Translations under genes and position numbers: made by a program
Notes under the pieces: model-generated
The model's database searches: none
Told to the model about the DNA's origin: nothing
What the model saw: only the letters and a program-made list of their open reading frames with translations
Shown here: positions 1 through 12,260 of the stretch, one piece after another
Numbering within the stretch: position 1 is the stretch's first letter
Layout: each line of letters starts with the position of its first letter
Assembly: GCF_020921035.1 (NCBI RefSeq)
Contig: NC_063151.1
Span: forward strand, 7,006,001-7,070,000
Source of the DNA: Rhodamnia argentea
Taxonomy: Eukaryota; Streptophyta; Magnoliopsida; Myrtales; Myrtaceae
Reading direction: 5' to 3'
Length of the DNA stretch: 64,000 nucleotides

Positions 1-490
1 GATATCTCAAATAATATTGTAAATTTCATTTACTGTCCAAAGTCATGAGATTGGCGAGACTTGATGGCTAAAGAATCAATTCCGACCAACCATCTCTAAA
101 CCTAAAACCCAAATCGATGCTACGATTGGTGGTATAGTACGAGGAAACTCATCCATACTTATGTTCTGGTACTGAAATCATGTGTCATGCGCGGGGCAAA
201 CAAATCGTTTCCACGTGAAAATGAGAATGAACTTTCTTCATCTTTTATGAATACATGCTTAAAAATTATTAAATGAGAATACTTCTTAATTTCGAAACGC
301 TGAAGTGAATATTGTCTTTTAGCTTTTTCTTTGCATTGGAAATTTTTTTAATTTCAAGAAAAAAAAAAAAAACTAAGGACTGTTTTGATTATATTGACTG
401 AAAACGAAAATTGATTTTATTTATTTATTTCTTTCACTAAGTAACGAATAAGCTTCTGACCCAAAAAAAAAAAAAAAAAAGGAATAGGAT
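1..490. other. Upstream intergenic, AT-rich
   Basis: No coding signal is visible. The stretch is AT-rich with two A-runs near 358-373 and 461-480. It probably holds the distal promoter of the ALG2 gene, but I could not pick out a convincing TATA box. Confidence 0.4.
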
Positions 491-499
491 CAGAGAAGA

Positions 500-1628
500 A
501 ATGAGAATGCGGAGCATCGATCACCGTCCGCGGATTGGCCGAGCATTCTGAGCAAACAGAGAAGAAAGCCGTCTCAGTCCGTGACGCTCGCCTTCCTCTC
601 CTCCCTTCCCGTTTAAGATCAGACAGTCACTTCCACCGATCGTCTCATCCCATCTCCGATTCCGTCATTCGCCGGGCGTCAGCCAGGATTCTGGTGAGCG
701 CGCTGTGTCTCAACTTCTCGGTTTTTTAACCCTTCGATCACGGTGACTGATCGACTGAGACACGCATCTAGTCCTGTTCGGAGTATTTGCACCGATCGGT
801 TTCCACAGTTACCTGGTTAGGGTTATTGCTTTTCTCCGTTATTCCCTTACTGGAGTTTTGAATGCACCCAGCGTGTTCGGTTCAATGCCCGACACGCCAG
901 AATCTAAGTTCTTGGTTAAAAGGCTGGAGCTTTGCTGCGGTTTGTCATATGCTGATGGCTGTGGCCTTCTTGTTTTGTGCTTGGGTGGTCGATTCGTCTT
1001 TTTTTTCTTCTTAAAACTGAATTGAAGTTCTGGGCGGTTGCAAGTTCTCTGGGTTGTCCTGTGTCGTTCCCGTGCCTTTTTACACTGCTTTTCTGCGTAC
1101 TTTTTCTCTCTCTCTCTCTCTCTGGAAATTAGATGCGTAGCTACAGAAATGGTTCTCTCTATCTATGGACTAATTTGAGTGGCTGCATTACATGAACATT
1201 AATGATGGCTTTGCTTTTGGATATTTTCTTTTTGAAGAGTGGTCATGGCAAATTGGCGAGGCAGATGACCCTTTTGATGGCTTTCTGTGATTCCATGGGC
1301 AACTCCGTCGAGGTACTCTTTTTTCCACTACTTGATGACATTACATTGTCAATGTTTAACTTTATTAATAAATGTATGTTTGATGTCTCTCTTCTCAATT
1401 TCGGTGGAATCATGATCGGCCAAGGGACTGGTTCCTTATTCGGGCCGTTTTTTCTCATAACATTGATGCAACGGCAACCTTTACCTCATTGCAGGCCTAT
1501 GGACCATGGTTGACTATGGAGAACCATGTTAAAGATTGGGACCTAAAGGGTTGCTGACAATTGGCAACTATATGCTTCGTTTTCTGTGATTTGCCATTAG
1601 AGAAAGAGTTCGTTGGTCGATGTAAACA
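500..1628 (+). promoter_or_regulatory. ALG2 5' untranslated region with intron
   Basis: The likely first exon ends at 693 before a GTGAGC donor. A good polypyrimidine-AG acceptor lies at about 1600; another candidate is at 1493. A start-stop ATGTAA lies at 1620-1625, three bases before the ALG2 ATG. A CT microsatellite lies at about 1105-1122. The transcription start itself is not resolved. Confidence 0.5.
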
Positions 1629-4600
1629 ATGTCAAAGGAGGACAAGGTGCAGGCAAAAGGAACTCAAAAGAAGATGAAGATAGCCATTATACATCCCGAT
1701 CTTGGTATAGGTGAGTTGCCTACCCTTGCTATCGTTACAGTAGAATTTTTTTAAAATTTTCTTACTTTCTGTTGACAATCTCGGTGGTGTAGAAGGCTCT
1801 CCCATGGAAGAGAAGAGATCAAGTTTCTTGTGGGTTTGTTTTTAGTATGTTTTTCTTAAATTTGGAAATTTGAGAAATCTTTTTGCCTGCATCAGTTGTG
1901 CATTGACATCACAAATCATTATCTGCTGATTGGGTGGTTAAAGTTCTCTCTGACTTAGTTACTGCGCTCTTTGTACTTTTTGAATGAACAGTTTGACTTT
2001 GAAAAATGGAGCTCAGTTCTTCTAATTTATTTCGATGAAGGTTCTTATATGTATTTTTTTAAACCGTTGTGCCTCTCATTCTGGCTAGTGCTAGAATCTC
2101 TGGTGAGTGTCTGTGTTGTGTTTGACTTGAAGGTTGCATTTGATTGAGTTTCAGGCTTAAATCATGGCCCAGGCCTGGCCAAGCTTAGTCAAGTGAAAGA
2201 AGTCACCAAGATGTTTAAACTTCATGTTGATCAAATTTAAGCTCGTTATGCAGTTCTAATTTTTTTTTTTTTTGGTCAAAATGCAGCTCTAGTTGAAATG
2301 GGTATATAGTTAGGTGGTAGTCTGCAAAATGTTTGAAGGTTGGAGGCTTATTGATGGTGGAGTCATGGGGATTGCTATAATTCCTGAAACTGAATATCAG
2401 AGCAGTTTTTTGTTTCTCAATGACATTCAAAGCATAGAAAGCTTCAATTCTTATATTCTAATTAAAATGCTTTATTCTAACAGTAGAATCTTGGGAGGTT
2501 AGGTCCTTTGGTTTGTGGACTTGGTAGTAAGAGTTTGCACGTTCTTGTAGAGGGAAATTATAACTACTTTGACAACTGCCTTGTTATATTTAAATGATAT
2601 GAAGAAACACTTAAAATCTTAGTGCGAGAAAATTGAGGACTCGGTTAAGTTTATCATTTCTCATGTATGCTCCTCTGTTTAAGGCAATGATATTCATAAT
2701 TATTTGCTCGAGGGGTGTGTAGTAAACTTCTACTGATAGTATGCTTGAATATTTATCGGCTGTTGCCTCATCTTCCATCTGTTTACATAACAGAAACCTT
2801 GTATGATATGTAGGTGGAGCCGAAAGATTAATTGTTGATGCGGCCGTTGAGCTGGTATCTCATGGGCATGATGTTCACGTTTTCACCTCACACCATGATA
2901 GAACTAGATGTTTTGAGGAGACTGTTTCCGGTTTGTCTTCTATACCTTCCTTCTCTCTCTTTTGGTGACGACAACTTGTTCTCTTAGTGAATTCAGACCT
3001 TGTATTTCCTTTTTTCTGGCTTGAATTATTATACATGATTGGAGCTCCCTTTCCTTTCAACAGTTCAAGTAGCTACTAACACTCATTCAGAGTTTCAAAT
3101 TTCAGCATGCAAACTTTTTCTGTGCGAGCCATTTTCTTAAATAAGTACAAGCTGTCAAAATTAGGAAGGTCTTCATTAGCTTCTCTAAATTGTCTAGTTG
3201 TTTTATTATTTTGCCTATCCTATTCCTATTTCACCGTCTTAGCTCTAAGCATACGGTCAATGCAAATATGCAGGTGCCTTTCCTGTTACTGTGTATGGTG
3301 CCTTTCTGCCTCGACACATCTTCTACCGTCTCCATGCCGTTTGTGCATATGTGAGGTGCATTTTTGTTGCTCTTTGCATGCTGCTTATGTGGCCTTCTTA
3401 CGATGTTATTATAGCAGATCAAGTTTCTGCTGTCATTCCACTGTTGAAACTTAAAAAGCCAACAAAGGTATCTATATCTTCTCTACCATATAATGATGGA
3501 TACCTTCCTATCATGGCTGTAGTTTAATCCCCTTTCTGATTCAGGTCGTATTCTATTGTCATTTTCCGGATTTGTTGCTTGCCCAACGTACTACTGTTCT
3601 TAGGAAGATGTACAGGAAACCCATAGATTTCATTGAAGAGATAACAACAGGTTTGTTCTAATGCTGCCTTCTTTAATGGCTGTTTTGAGTGTGGACGCGT
3701 GAATTCACGTGTTTTTTGGGCGATAGGCTGTTTTATAGATGAACTCTCCAAATTTGACATCACTATGGTTGCGGGAATGCAGGAATGGCAGATATGATCC
3801 TCGTCAACAGTAAATTTACAGCTGCTACTTTTGCGAAAACATTCAAGCAGCTTGATGCACGAGGAATTAAACCGGCTGTTCTTTACCCAGCAGTCAGTGT
3901 TGACCAGTTTGACAAACCCCGTTCTCTTAAGTAAAAAAAATACGCCTTAATGCCTTCATATACCAGGCTCACTTCTGTTTTATAATGCTGAAAATCTAAA
4001 TATTTCTTCCTGTACTTTAGGCTGAATTTCCTGTCCATCAATCGTTTTGAGAGGAAAAAGAACATCGACTTGGCAATTTCAGCTTTTGCTAGGCTCTATA
4101 ACATCAAAGGAGAATTTTCCAGTGGCAATGTGGATGGTGCTTCGTTGACTATTGCAGGCAAGTCATGAATCATTGCATATTTCTTACCAAGAATTTCTAT
4201 AATTTACATATACTTTTTTTTTATTTTATGTTGGAGTGCTGTACATCACTTAGCTTGTGCAATTGAAAACCTCTACTCTCTTGCTATTCCGATATGTGCC
4301 TTTTCCTATTCTAGTTGTATGTCATTCAATTATTTTAGCGATTCGAAAGTATTTTTTTTAAAGGATTCTGGGTTTTTAGAGTTGAAATCGTGGGGGGATA
4401 AATTTAACAGCATGGTACAGCTGAACTTCCTCGTTGTTTCCTCTTATCCCAACTAACAGAGGCGGTCTGCTTGTAATTGAAGTGGTTAGACATTGTGTTC
4501 ACGGAAAACACCTTAATGTTATGTCTTAGCTGGAGTCTTTGTTCAGGAGTAGGAATCTGCGGATGAAAAAGTCTTTCTTCAGGAATAGGAATCTCGTGGA

Positions 4601-5789
4601 TGGAAAGTTTTTTGATTTGTAAGGAATTTTCAGACAAAAGATATTTGATTGACAACAAAACATTTGTACATTGTTGTAGAATACCTGGAAGTAATGGTAT
4701 TGCTAATTGGACACAAGGAAAGTCTTGGTTCTGCTGTTTCTGATAAGTAGCGTGAGGATAACCAGGGCAGTCAAAAGAAAGACTGAACTGTTGAAGATAT
4801 AGATAATGGATTTTGATATGTTAGAGGTCTATGTTGAATCATGTGAAAGGAAGTTCTGTTAAATCCAAAAGAACTCTGATCGACAATGTAAAGATAGAGA
4901 AGATCGTAACTCCTGAATGTTTTGATTAATCGAGATTGATTAGTATGTAGCTCTTTGTCAATTTAGCATGCAAACGAAGCAGCGGTATGTGGACTATCTC
5001 TTGACTCAACATGATTAAGTGATCCATCTGGTAATAAAATATCTCTCTTGAGCAAGCTGACTTTTCTTCCTATGCTATGCAGTGAAGAGATTTATATGAC
5101 TGTTGAATTTTTGTACATTATGCATCAGCATTTTATCTTAAGTAGTAGGTAGACAACTCTGCATTATTGCTTGCCTATAGATTTAATTTCTCGTGTATTG
5201 GGGAGTATGTTCAAGTTTATATGTTGTATTAGGTGGTTTTGATAAACGTCTAAGGGAGAATGTTGAGTACTTGGAGGAGCTTAAAAGCTTAGCGGAAAGG
5301 GAAGGAATCTCGAGCAGGGTTGACTTCATCACTTCATGCTCAACAGCTAAGAGGAACGAACTCCTTTCCGAATGCCTTTGTGTTCTCTACACGCCAAAGG
5401 TTAAGTAGAAAAAGTTGGCATTTAACACAAATAGCACCATATTTTAAACAAATGTTACATTTTCGTCATATTGACACACTGGTGCAAATTTGCAGGATGA
5501 ACATTTTGGAATTGTCCCTTTGGAGGCAATGGCAGCTTATAAGCCTGTAATTGCGTGCAATAGCGGGGGACCTGTGGAGACGGTTAAGCATGAAGAAACA
5601 GGATTTCTTTGTGATCCCAACCCACAAGAGTTCTCTTTAGCTATGGCTAAGCTAATAGAGAACCCTCAAGCGGCAGAGAGAATGGGTGAGGAAGCTCGGA
5701 AACATGTCCTGGAGTCATTCTCCACAAGGATATTTGGCCAACATTTGAACCAGTATATTCTCGACATTGCTCGGAGGAAGGTGGACTAA
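1629..5789 (+). CDS. ALG2: ALG2, alpha-1,3/1,6-mannosyltransferase of the dolichol pathway
   Basis: Eight coding exons can be joined with consistent phase: 1629-1710, 2814-2930, 3274-3467, 3545-3650, 3783-3930, 4021-4157, 5233-5399, 5496-5789, giving 414 residues, close to the roughly 400 known for plant ALG2. The product is a GT4-fold glycosyltransferase. It has the N-terminal GIGGAERL loop (about residues 26-33), the INRFERKKN segment, and an EX7E motif in [12 protein letters not shown] (Glu319/Glu327) followed by the SGGPVE donor-binding loop. In the family, ALG2 adds the second and third mannoses to the lipid-linked oligosaccharide on the cytosolic face of the ER. The start was chosen at the first in-frame ATG after the likely acceptor at 1600; Met16 is an alternative. 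Intron 6 (4158-5232) begins with GC, not GT. Part of the gene is duplicated in decayed form at about 12.2-16.6 kb. Confidence 0.93.
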
Positions 5790-7400
5790 GGGTAGTTGAC
5801 CTTGTTTGGAAACCATATCCCCGGTTTAGCTTCAAATCCAGTTTCCCATTTTTTCTAAGAGAAGTCGTGTTGCCCAGTAAAGGAACTCATTATACTCGAC
5901 GAAAAAGAAAAGGCAGTTTTGTTTTGATTTATATAAGAAAGCAAAGTGTGTGATTTTGGCTGGTTATTGCCATAGAGAGGTGGAAAGGTTAATGTCTTGC
6001 TAACGAGGATGTTTAGGATCCACAATTCCATTCTTGGGTGCATATGGGAACAAGCTTCGACCTTGTAATTAAGAGTGAAATGAGTCCATCTGATTCATCC
6101 CTCTGTGAGGAAGTTCTTTGACACAAGCCTTTTAGGAACTGAGTGCCATCTAGTGAGAAGAGTTCATTAGTTTGCTTTGCTCATTGAATGGCCGACGATC
6201 CTGCCTCGCCCTCATTCCAACCTACTCACAATTAGGCTTGTTTTGGAATTTACTCTAGAACCTTTAGTCACATCACTTGTTCATGCGGACATTTTATAAG
6301 TTTATCACAACTGGTTAGTATGGACTACAATGGTTTATGTTCGCTTAAACCAACCGTATGGAGGAACTGGCACTCTATGTGAATCTCACGCTGGTCTTCT
6401 CGAGCGGAAAATAGAAAATGTCTCCTTGCCTCCAGGACATTATCACCAGTTGTGACATGGAAGCCAGGTGAACAAAACGGAGCATCAAACAAAAGGGTGA
6501 CCCCAACGTAGAACAGAAGCAGAGAACAAAGAGATTAAGAAAATATGTACAGGTAACAATTGACAGAAGAGAACTGTTTAAAATCAAATAGAACACGAGC
6601 TGCAAAAGCGAGGAAATGATAACTGTTGACCGAGACTTTGTAAATCTCCCATTGCTGCTTTTTCGCTGTAATGGCAAGACACAAATTGTTGTTATACAGA
6701 ATTAAAAGGGAGAGCAAGAACTATCACTTTACGGAGAAGCTGAAGCCTGGCGAATGAATGACCTTCCCACGGGCGCAACCGTCTCGATATAAGTACCGCC
6801 CTAGCGGAATAGGAAAGACCTTTGGCTTCTCCATAAAGAAAAGCGCGAGCTGATTGTCGAAAAAAAAAAAAAAAAAAAACTTCCCTTCAAGAAGTGGTAC
6901 TGTCGATTGAGGGAGGTACTGCCGACTGAGATAGATAAGAGAGGCCATTTTGATGCTCCACACAATATTTCTCGCCTCTTTAATGAACTCTATACTGAAC
7001 TTGGGTCAAAAACTTGCTTGGCCGTCAGTAATGTGTTTGCCTGACAAATGCGGAAAAAATTACATTACAACATAGTCGCATGAAAGAAAAAAGGCAAGAA
7101 TTTCACAATGGGATATACTAAAATTCGCTTGATTGATTTGAGACGGTGATATAATATGCTTCTAATGAACAGTCGGTCCAAAAAAGTGAAACAGAATACA
7201 CCAGGTCTTGATTGAGCAGATGATAATACCACCTATATAATATCTGCTAATTAGGCCTCGTAACCGAAGGACTGACATGGAAGGATTACTTTTGCCGCAA
7301 GACTAATTAGGCCCCATTCTAGACATGTTTCCATTAAGCAAACTTATCTGCTAAACAGTTAATAGTCAACAATTCATGCCTTGATCACAGAATTAGAACC
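5790..7400. other. ALG2 3' UTR and downstream flank
   Basis: After the ALG2 stop, the sequence up to about 6520 recurs, diverged, in the second copy (13.9-16.6 kb). This fixes the right part of the duplicated unit. From 6620 to 7400 I see no gene, only low-complexity stretches including an A-run near 6862-6880. Confidence 0.5.
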
Positions 7401-8870
7401 AAACCTTGTTAAAACTTCCGATGGATCTGTTAAAAATAAAAAAACAAAAATCGTTCGCACCACAACAATTTGCCCACATCAACTTGAACTTCTCAATTCC
7501 TCCGGTAGATGTGGATGCTATCACTCGGTCTGGGAGGTGCCACGTGCAAAAGGAGGGTGAAGTAGAGAAAAGAGGTGTGACTGAAGAAGATGCAAGGCCG
7601 CTCTTATCTATTATAAGGACAGGTGAATTTCTGGTTATCGAACAGCTGCGGAAAATGCCTGTGCAAATCTCGCTATTGGAACTCTTTAAACCTCAGACAA
7701 GCATAGAAATGCCCTCATGAAGATACTTAACGAGACTCGTATGCCATAAACCATCGAGACTCGTATGCCATAAACCATCAATGAAGCCCAACTCGAAGAT
7801 TTTGTGGGTTCCGTCCTTTTGAAGGGCCAGATATCCTTCTCGGATGAGGATTTTTCTATGGATGGACGCACTCACAACAAAGTGCTTTACATATCCGTGA
7901 TCTGCCGCAATAAACGAGTGTCTCGAACTCTGATAGATAATGGTTTGGCTTTCAATCTGTGTACGTTGGTTACCCTCAGAAGCCTAGGAGTGAGAGGAAT
8001 TAGTAAGAACTTCCAAGTCTACCGTTCGAGCGTACGACGGCATGAAGAAAGATGTCGTGGGGGAAATAGAGCTGGATGTCACAATTGGCCCAACTAAGTT
8101 CTCGATCAGGTTCCAAGTTTTAGATATCCCCAAGGTTTGGGTTCGTAGCTGGGGCAGTCCCATCCAGCTTACAGCAGAAGATGAGGTTTGTAGTTAACAA
8201 GCTGGTTACCATCCATGGAGAGACCGATTGCCTAGCATATCAGATAAGCGCTGTCCCTTACGTGGAGCCAGCATCAAAAGTGGAGCCGAGCTTCCACTCT
8301 CTAGGATTGATGTCCATCATGCATGTGCCCGCTGGTACTAGGGTAAAAACTCCTGATCTCTCTCTAAGTCTTCGGTCATGGCTGGAAGAGTGCTGTTGCA
8401 ATATGGATTTGTTCCGGGACGGGACCCGGAAAATATGCTCAGTTATTTGTAAGCCAATCAGTTTGGTGTCCGCGGAACACAAGAGTGGGCTAGGCTATAG
8501 AGCTGAGCCAAGCCACCATTATCAGTCCAATAACTACTTGGGAGGCCGAGGCCGCGGTAAAGGTGTCAATGGCGGGAATCGCGGATATCATGGAGGCCGA
8601 GGTGGTCGTTCTTTTGGCTCAAGCACTTAGAAGGGGAAAGCAAAGATGCCCGAGACCCCCTTTGAGCCAAGTTTTCAGTGGACCTTCTAAATGGCTGAAG
8701 GATGAAGATGCTGGTGCTTCAGCGGACCCAGATACATCTGACCCGTTCTAAAGTACTACCCTGAGAGTGCTCTTTTAGGAACCCGGACTCCAAATACAAG
8801 GTGCAACTGGCTTGCGCTTTTTTGCTTCACCGTGAAGCAAATAACAAATCGGGATTAGACAAAATGAAAG
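7400..8870 (+). mobile_element. Fossil Ty3/gypsy-like retroelement fragment, broken
   Basis: Translated pieces resemble the gag-pol spacer and aspartic-protease-like part of plant Ty3/gypsy elements, for example the segment around 7900-7990 reading as RTLIDNGLAFNLCTLVTLRSL. This is followed by a Gly/Arg-rich patch near 8540-8630. It is multiply broken, with no recognisable LTRs in place and no intact pol, so it is an old relic. The family call rests on remembered similarity only. Confidence 0.55.
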
Positions 8871-8919
8871 GGTCGGCAATTCAATGACTACAAACCGATA
8901 ATCGATGGCGAAAGCTACC

Positions 8920-9010
8920 TTCCAACAAGCAGCGCAAGTGTCCTAAGACCGATATCAATGAGAAGCCAGCACTCCTGAGCAGCGCAAGTGTCCTAATATC
9001 GATATCAAGC
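8920..9010. repeat. Short direct duplication
   Basis: A unit of about 30 bases containing AGCAGCGCAAGTGTCCTAA and GATATCAA occurs near 8931 and again near 8979, about 48 bases apart. It lies between retroelement relics, and no function is suggested. Confidence 0.6.
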
Positions 9011-9569
9011 AAAGCACAGCCGTTTTCACAAACGTTTTCATGAATGAGAGGACGTATTTCAACGAGGATGCAAAAATTCATTGGAAGTTAGAAAATCAAA
9101 GCTACATACCGATACCCATTCACATAGCAACGGTTGTTAGGTTTGAAACATGAAAATCGATCATCTCTCGTGATAAAGTTCGCCTCGCAAGGGTCGAGAT
9201 GGAACCACTTGAATTTCGCAACCATCGTGAAGGGGAGCAGGCGGGCAAAGCGGTGGCGACATGCCAGCGGAGGCCGCGGAGATAGTCTAAAGATCGAGAT
9301 GGCATAGCGTCGGATTGTGCTATTCCAACTCCATTAGATCCTAAGGGAAGTCTAACGATCGAGATGTTATCGTATCTTCGTGGCTGTTGTCAATTACTCC
9401 GATCATATGTCGAATTGAAGGTTCGTTGTAATATATGAAGTGGTTGTGTCTTCTAAAGAGGAAGACGAGTTGTACAGCTTCGCGGTGCCTTCCTGCGTTC
9501 CAATGTGTTGCCTATGTTTGACTTGTCTGTGGTGGTTATATGGCCAATGCCTACATTTTTTTTTTTTTT

Positions 9570-9720
9570 GGGTCAAGTCCAAGGCCTACTTTGATGCCTA
9601 TGAACACGATAAGCAACCTGGTCTTGAAACCTTCTCTCCAATAGCGGCTACCTTCACATTAAGCCTTTTGACCATAGTCGACATGGTCAGCATTAGGTTT
9701 GCATGTCCTGTGTGTAGAGA
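9570..9720 (+). mobile_element. Fossil Ty1/copia-like reverse-transcriptase scrap
   Basis: The translation contains LETFSPIAATFTLSLLTIVD, resembling the ETFSPVAK...LL.IA block at the start of copia reverse transcriptase. Only this short piece is recognisable, and it is a broken relic. It sits just before an LTR-like unit and may or may not belong to the same element. Confidence 0.45.
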
Positions 9721-9814
9721 AGACTCACCTTCGTTTATTTATAAATTGGAAGAGTTTTTCTGATATGAGCTACCTTAATTGAGATTGTAAATATCGTTTT
9801 AGGGGTTGACTAAT

Positions 9815-10426
9815 TGTTGGGGTCCATGGGTTTTACGGTGATCTGCTCACATGGACAACTTCCTTCTCTCTTTCAACCTGTCATTCTACAAAGAAAAGAG
9901 AAACCAGAGAAGAAAACATTGTCGTCTTGCTCTCAACACTCGAACGTTTACGGTATGTTCCAAGTGTGATGTATTGTTCAATCGGTGATTCAAGTATTTT
10001 TTTAATCTTTTTGGGCATGTTTTTCTATTTGTTGATTAGAAACAAGGATTGAGTATCATTCACTAATAAAAATAAGATATAAAAATTCTTAATAAGTCTA
10101 TCATAAACTTTACTTGTGTGAGTCGAGTTGAGCTTGACCCGTAATGAGAAAGCATGGTTGAAAACTCTATAAATAGCGCTCAAATCTCTTCTCTAGTCCT
10201 ATGAACCTATAAACTACCTCATATAAAGAGCACATACAGATTCGCGTAGTGAGGGGTTGTCTCATCAAGCTAGGGATAAATAGGGCAATACATGAGAAAA
10301 ACTTGAGCTTAGATCGTCATTATTCCACCTAAAGATTGATGGATCCCAAATGAGGTGCACAACTCTTTTCTTTCTCAGTTATAGTGTTATAGGTTCTAGC
10401 TATGGTGATCTTGGATGTTGCCAACA
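9815..10426 (+). mobile_element. LTR-like unit with adjacent primer-binding-like site (fossil copia)
   Basis: This 612-base unit starts TGTTGG and ends CCAACA, perfectly inverted LTR termini. It carries a TATA box (TATAAATA at 10168) inside. It is followed within a few bases by TATCAGAG, the core of the initiator-Met primer-binding site used by copia elements. No partner LTR was seen in the window, so this is a 5' LTR plus leader or a remnant of it. The leader appears to run to about 11.09 kb, where an hAT-like element interrupts. Confidence 0.6.
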
Positions 10427-10819
10427 CACGATATCAGAGTTTTCCATAACCTAAACTAGAACTTTTGACTTTTGGCTTATTTTCGAAGTGTTTGTTCGAT
10501 AAAAATTGTTTTGATCTTATATTCAAACTTGTATCGTCGAGATGAGCATTTTGAGTGGTGCCACGCCTTCGGCAAAGGCCACACGCACCTCTATGCGCGG
10601 CCATGCACTGTTGCAGAGGCAGCGTGAGCCTCCGCAAGCGACCACGCTTCGAGATGACGTCGGCGAGTGCCGCCACTCACGGCTACATGGTCAGTGTGCA
10701 CCGTTTACACATGCACCATGAGGCAAGCACCGTTTGCATGCGGGCCAGGCGCTCGTCACGCATCACCGCCTCAGGCAAGTGTAACAAGTGGCTAGGGCTG
10801 ACATCAGCGCCCCACCACC

Positions 10820-10970
10820 TCGGGCAATGCAAGTTTGACTCGTTGACCCGACCTAAGTGTTGACCCAATCCAAGTTTGACTTGACGTGGGTATCGACTCG
10901 ATCCAAATTTGACTCGACCTGCGTGTTGATCCAATCCTACTTTGACCCGACCCGACCGGACCCGATCATT
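10820..10970 (+). repeat. Degenerate GACCCGA/TTGACTCGA tandem tract
   Basis: Loosely repeated units of roughly 30 bases contain variants of CCAA(T/G)CC-AAGTTTGACTCGACC and GTTGACCC, ending in a GACCCGACCCGACC run. It lies within the presumed retroelement leader, so the short open frames across it are probably not genes. Confidence 0.55.
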
Positions 10971-11092
10971 AACCGTTCAAATCAATCAGTGGTTGGACTG
11001 AGTAAATCAATTGGACCGGTTCGACCGAGGACCAATTAGATTGGCCTTCAGGTTAGTTGACATGTGCTGCACATTCAGGAGGCGCGTGAAGA

Positions 11093-11837
11093 TAGGGGTG
11101 AGCATGGGCCAAGTGGGTAGGGTCCAGACCTAGACCCTAAAACCGACTATGTTATAATCGTTTCTCAATTTTTGGAATCGAGAAACGACCCTATTTATCC
11201 TAGAGCCTATTTTGGAACCGACCTTGTTTTTTTATCCGGTTCTAGGGTCTACTTGAGAACCTATTTTCCTTTTGTTTCTTTTTCTGATTTAATTTTTTTC
11301 ATCAAAATAATATGAGTATCGATGAAATGATCCAAAGTAAAAGGTGAATAATAAATCTCATTATTCGCCAAAAGCAACAATCCCCGATATGAGCAATAAA
11401 AATGACAACCCATCAAAAGCAACAATCCAAAATATAAGAATAGAAATTACAATCCACCAAAAGCAATAATGATCCTACAAAACGCCGAATTAATAAGTGC
11501 AATTCTTTCTATCGCACTACCATTAAAATCTGCTAATAATCTATCCTTTTTGTCTTGCAAGTCATAAGACTTGAAGCCCACTTTGAAATTTGCAAGGTTG
11601 GCATAGTTGGCAAAAGAAGCGATATATATATATATATTAAACAGTAGCTAACATCGGTTTTAAAACCGGTCCGGGTGGGTCTTCACCTAGAACTAGGAAT
11701 CAGACCGGTTTCAACCTTGTTTCCAAAATTGAAACCGATTCTCGGACCGATTTGAGCAGGAATCAATTTCCAATCCTGTTTTTCGGATGGTTTGATCCGG
11801 GTTCATGGGTAAACCCCGGTCCGGTTGCACACTCCTA
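11093..11837. mobile_element. Non-autonomous hAT-like element (745 bp)
   Basis: The left end reads TAGGGGTGAGCATGGG and the right end, reverse-complemented, TAGGAGTGTGCAACCGG, both of the hAT-type TAGGGGTGNNCA form. It is flanked by 8-base direct repeats CGTGAAGA (11085-11092) and CGTGAGGG (11838-11845), 6 of 8 matching, as expected of an old hAT insertion. There is no transposase. The interior is AT-rich with CCGGT-rich arms near both ends and a TA run near 11623. Confidence 0.7.
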
Positions 11838-11845
11838 CGTGAGGG

Positions 11846-12260
11846 CGCATCCAGGCTTCAATTGGGGTGTTCTTTGTACCAGAGTTCTTGGTTGGGCGAG
11901 GCCTCGCCTGCAGTTGGTGGGGGTTGCTGGCCACTGGCCGAGCCTTGGTTGACCCTGTCGGCCATCTTCCACCCTTGCCAATGATGTTGCCCCCCCTCCC
12001 CTCTTTAAGATTTAAGCTTATTTTTCTATTTAATTTATTTTTTTGAATTTTTTTATCTTACAAGTCTAATGGAAGTCCACGTGGCGAGTTATGTTGGCTC
12101 AGATATTAATGAAAAAAGGCCACATAGAATTTCCGGCAAGCATATCGAAATTGACACTTAAGTGATCGTTTTTAAAAATATTTGGCACTTAAACCATCGT
12201 TTTAAAACTTTTGACACTAAAGTGAGTATTGTACACAACTTTTGGTACTTTTGGTATTCT
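11846..12260. other. Non-coding, likely old transposon debris
   Basis: A GC-rich stretch to about 12000 probably continues the retroelement leader cut by the hAT-like element. Beyond it is an AT-rich segment with repeated TTTTGGCACTTAA/TTTTGACACTAA phrases at about 12145-12260, which looks like a small MITE end. No gene is seen. Confidence 0.35.

Noticed and set aside
10555-11039. Open frames across the GACCCGA tract on both strands
   Set aside because: They follow repeat composition within the presumed retroelement leader, with no recognisable protein.
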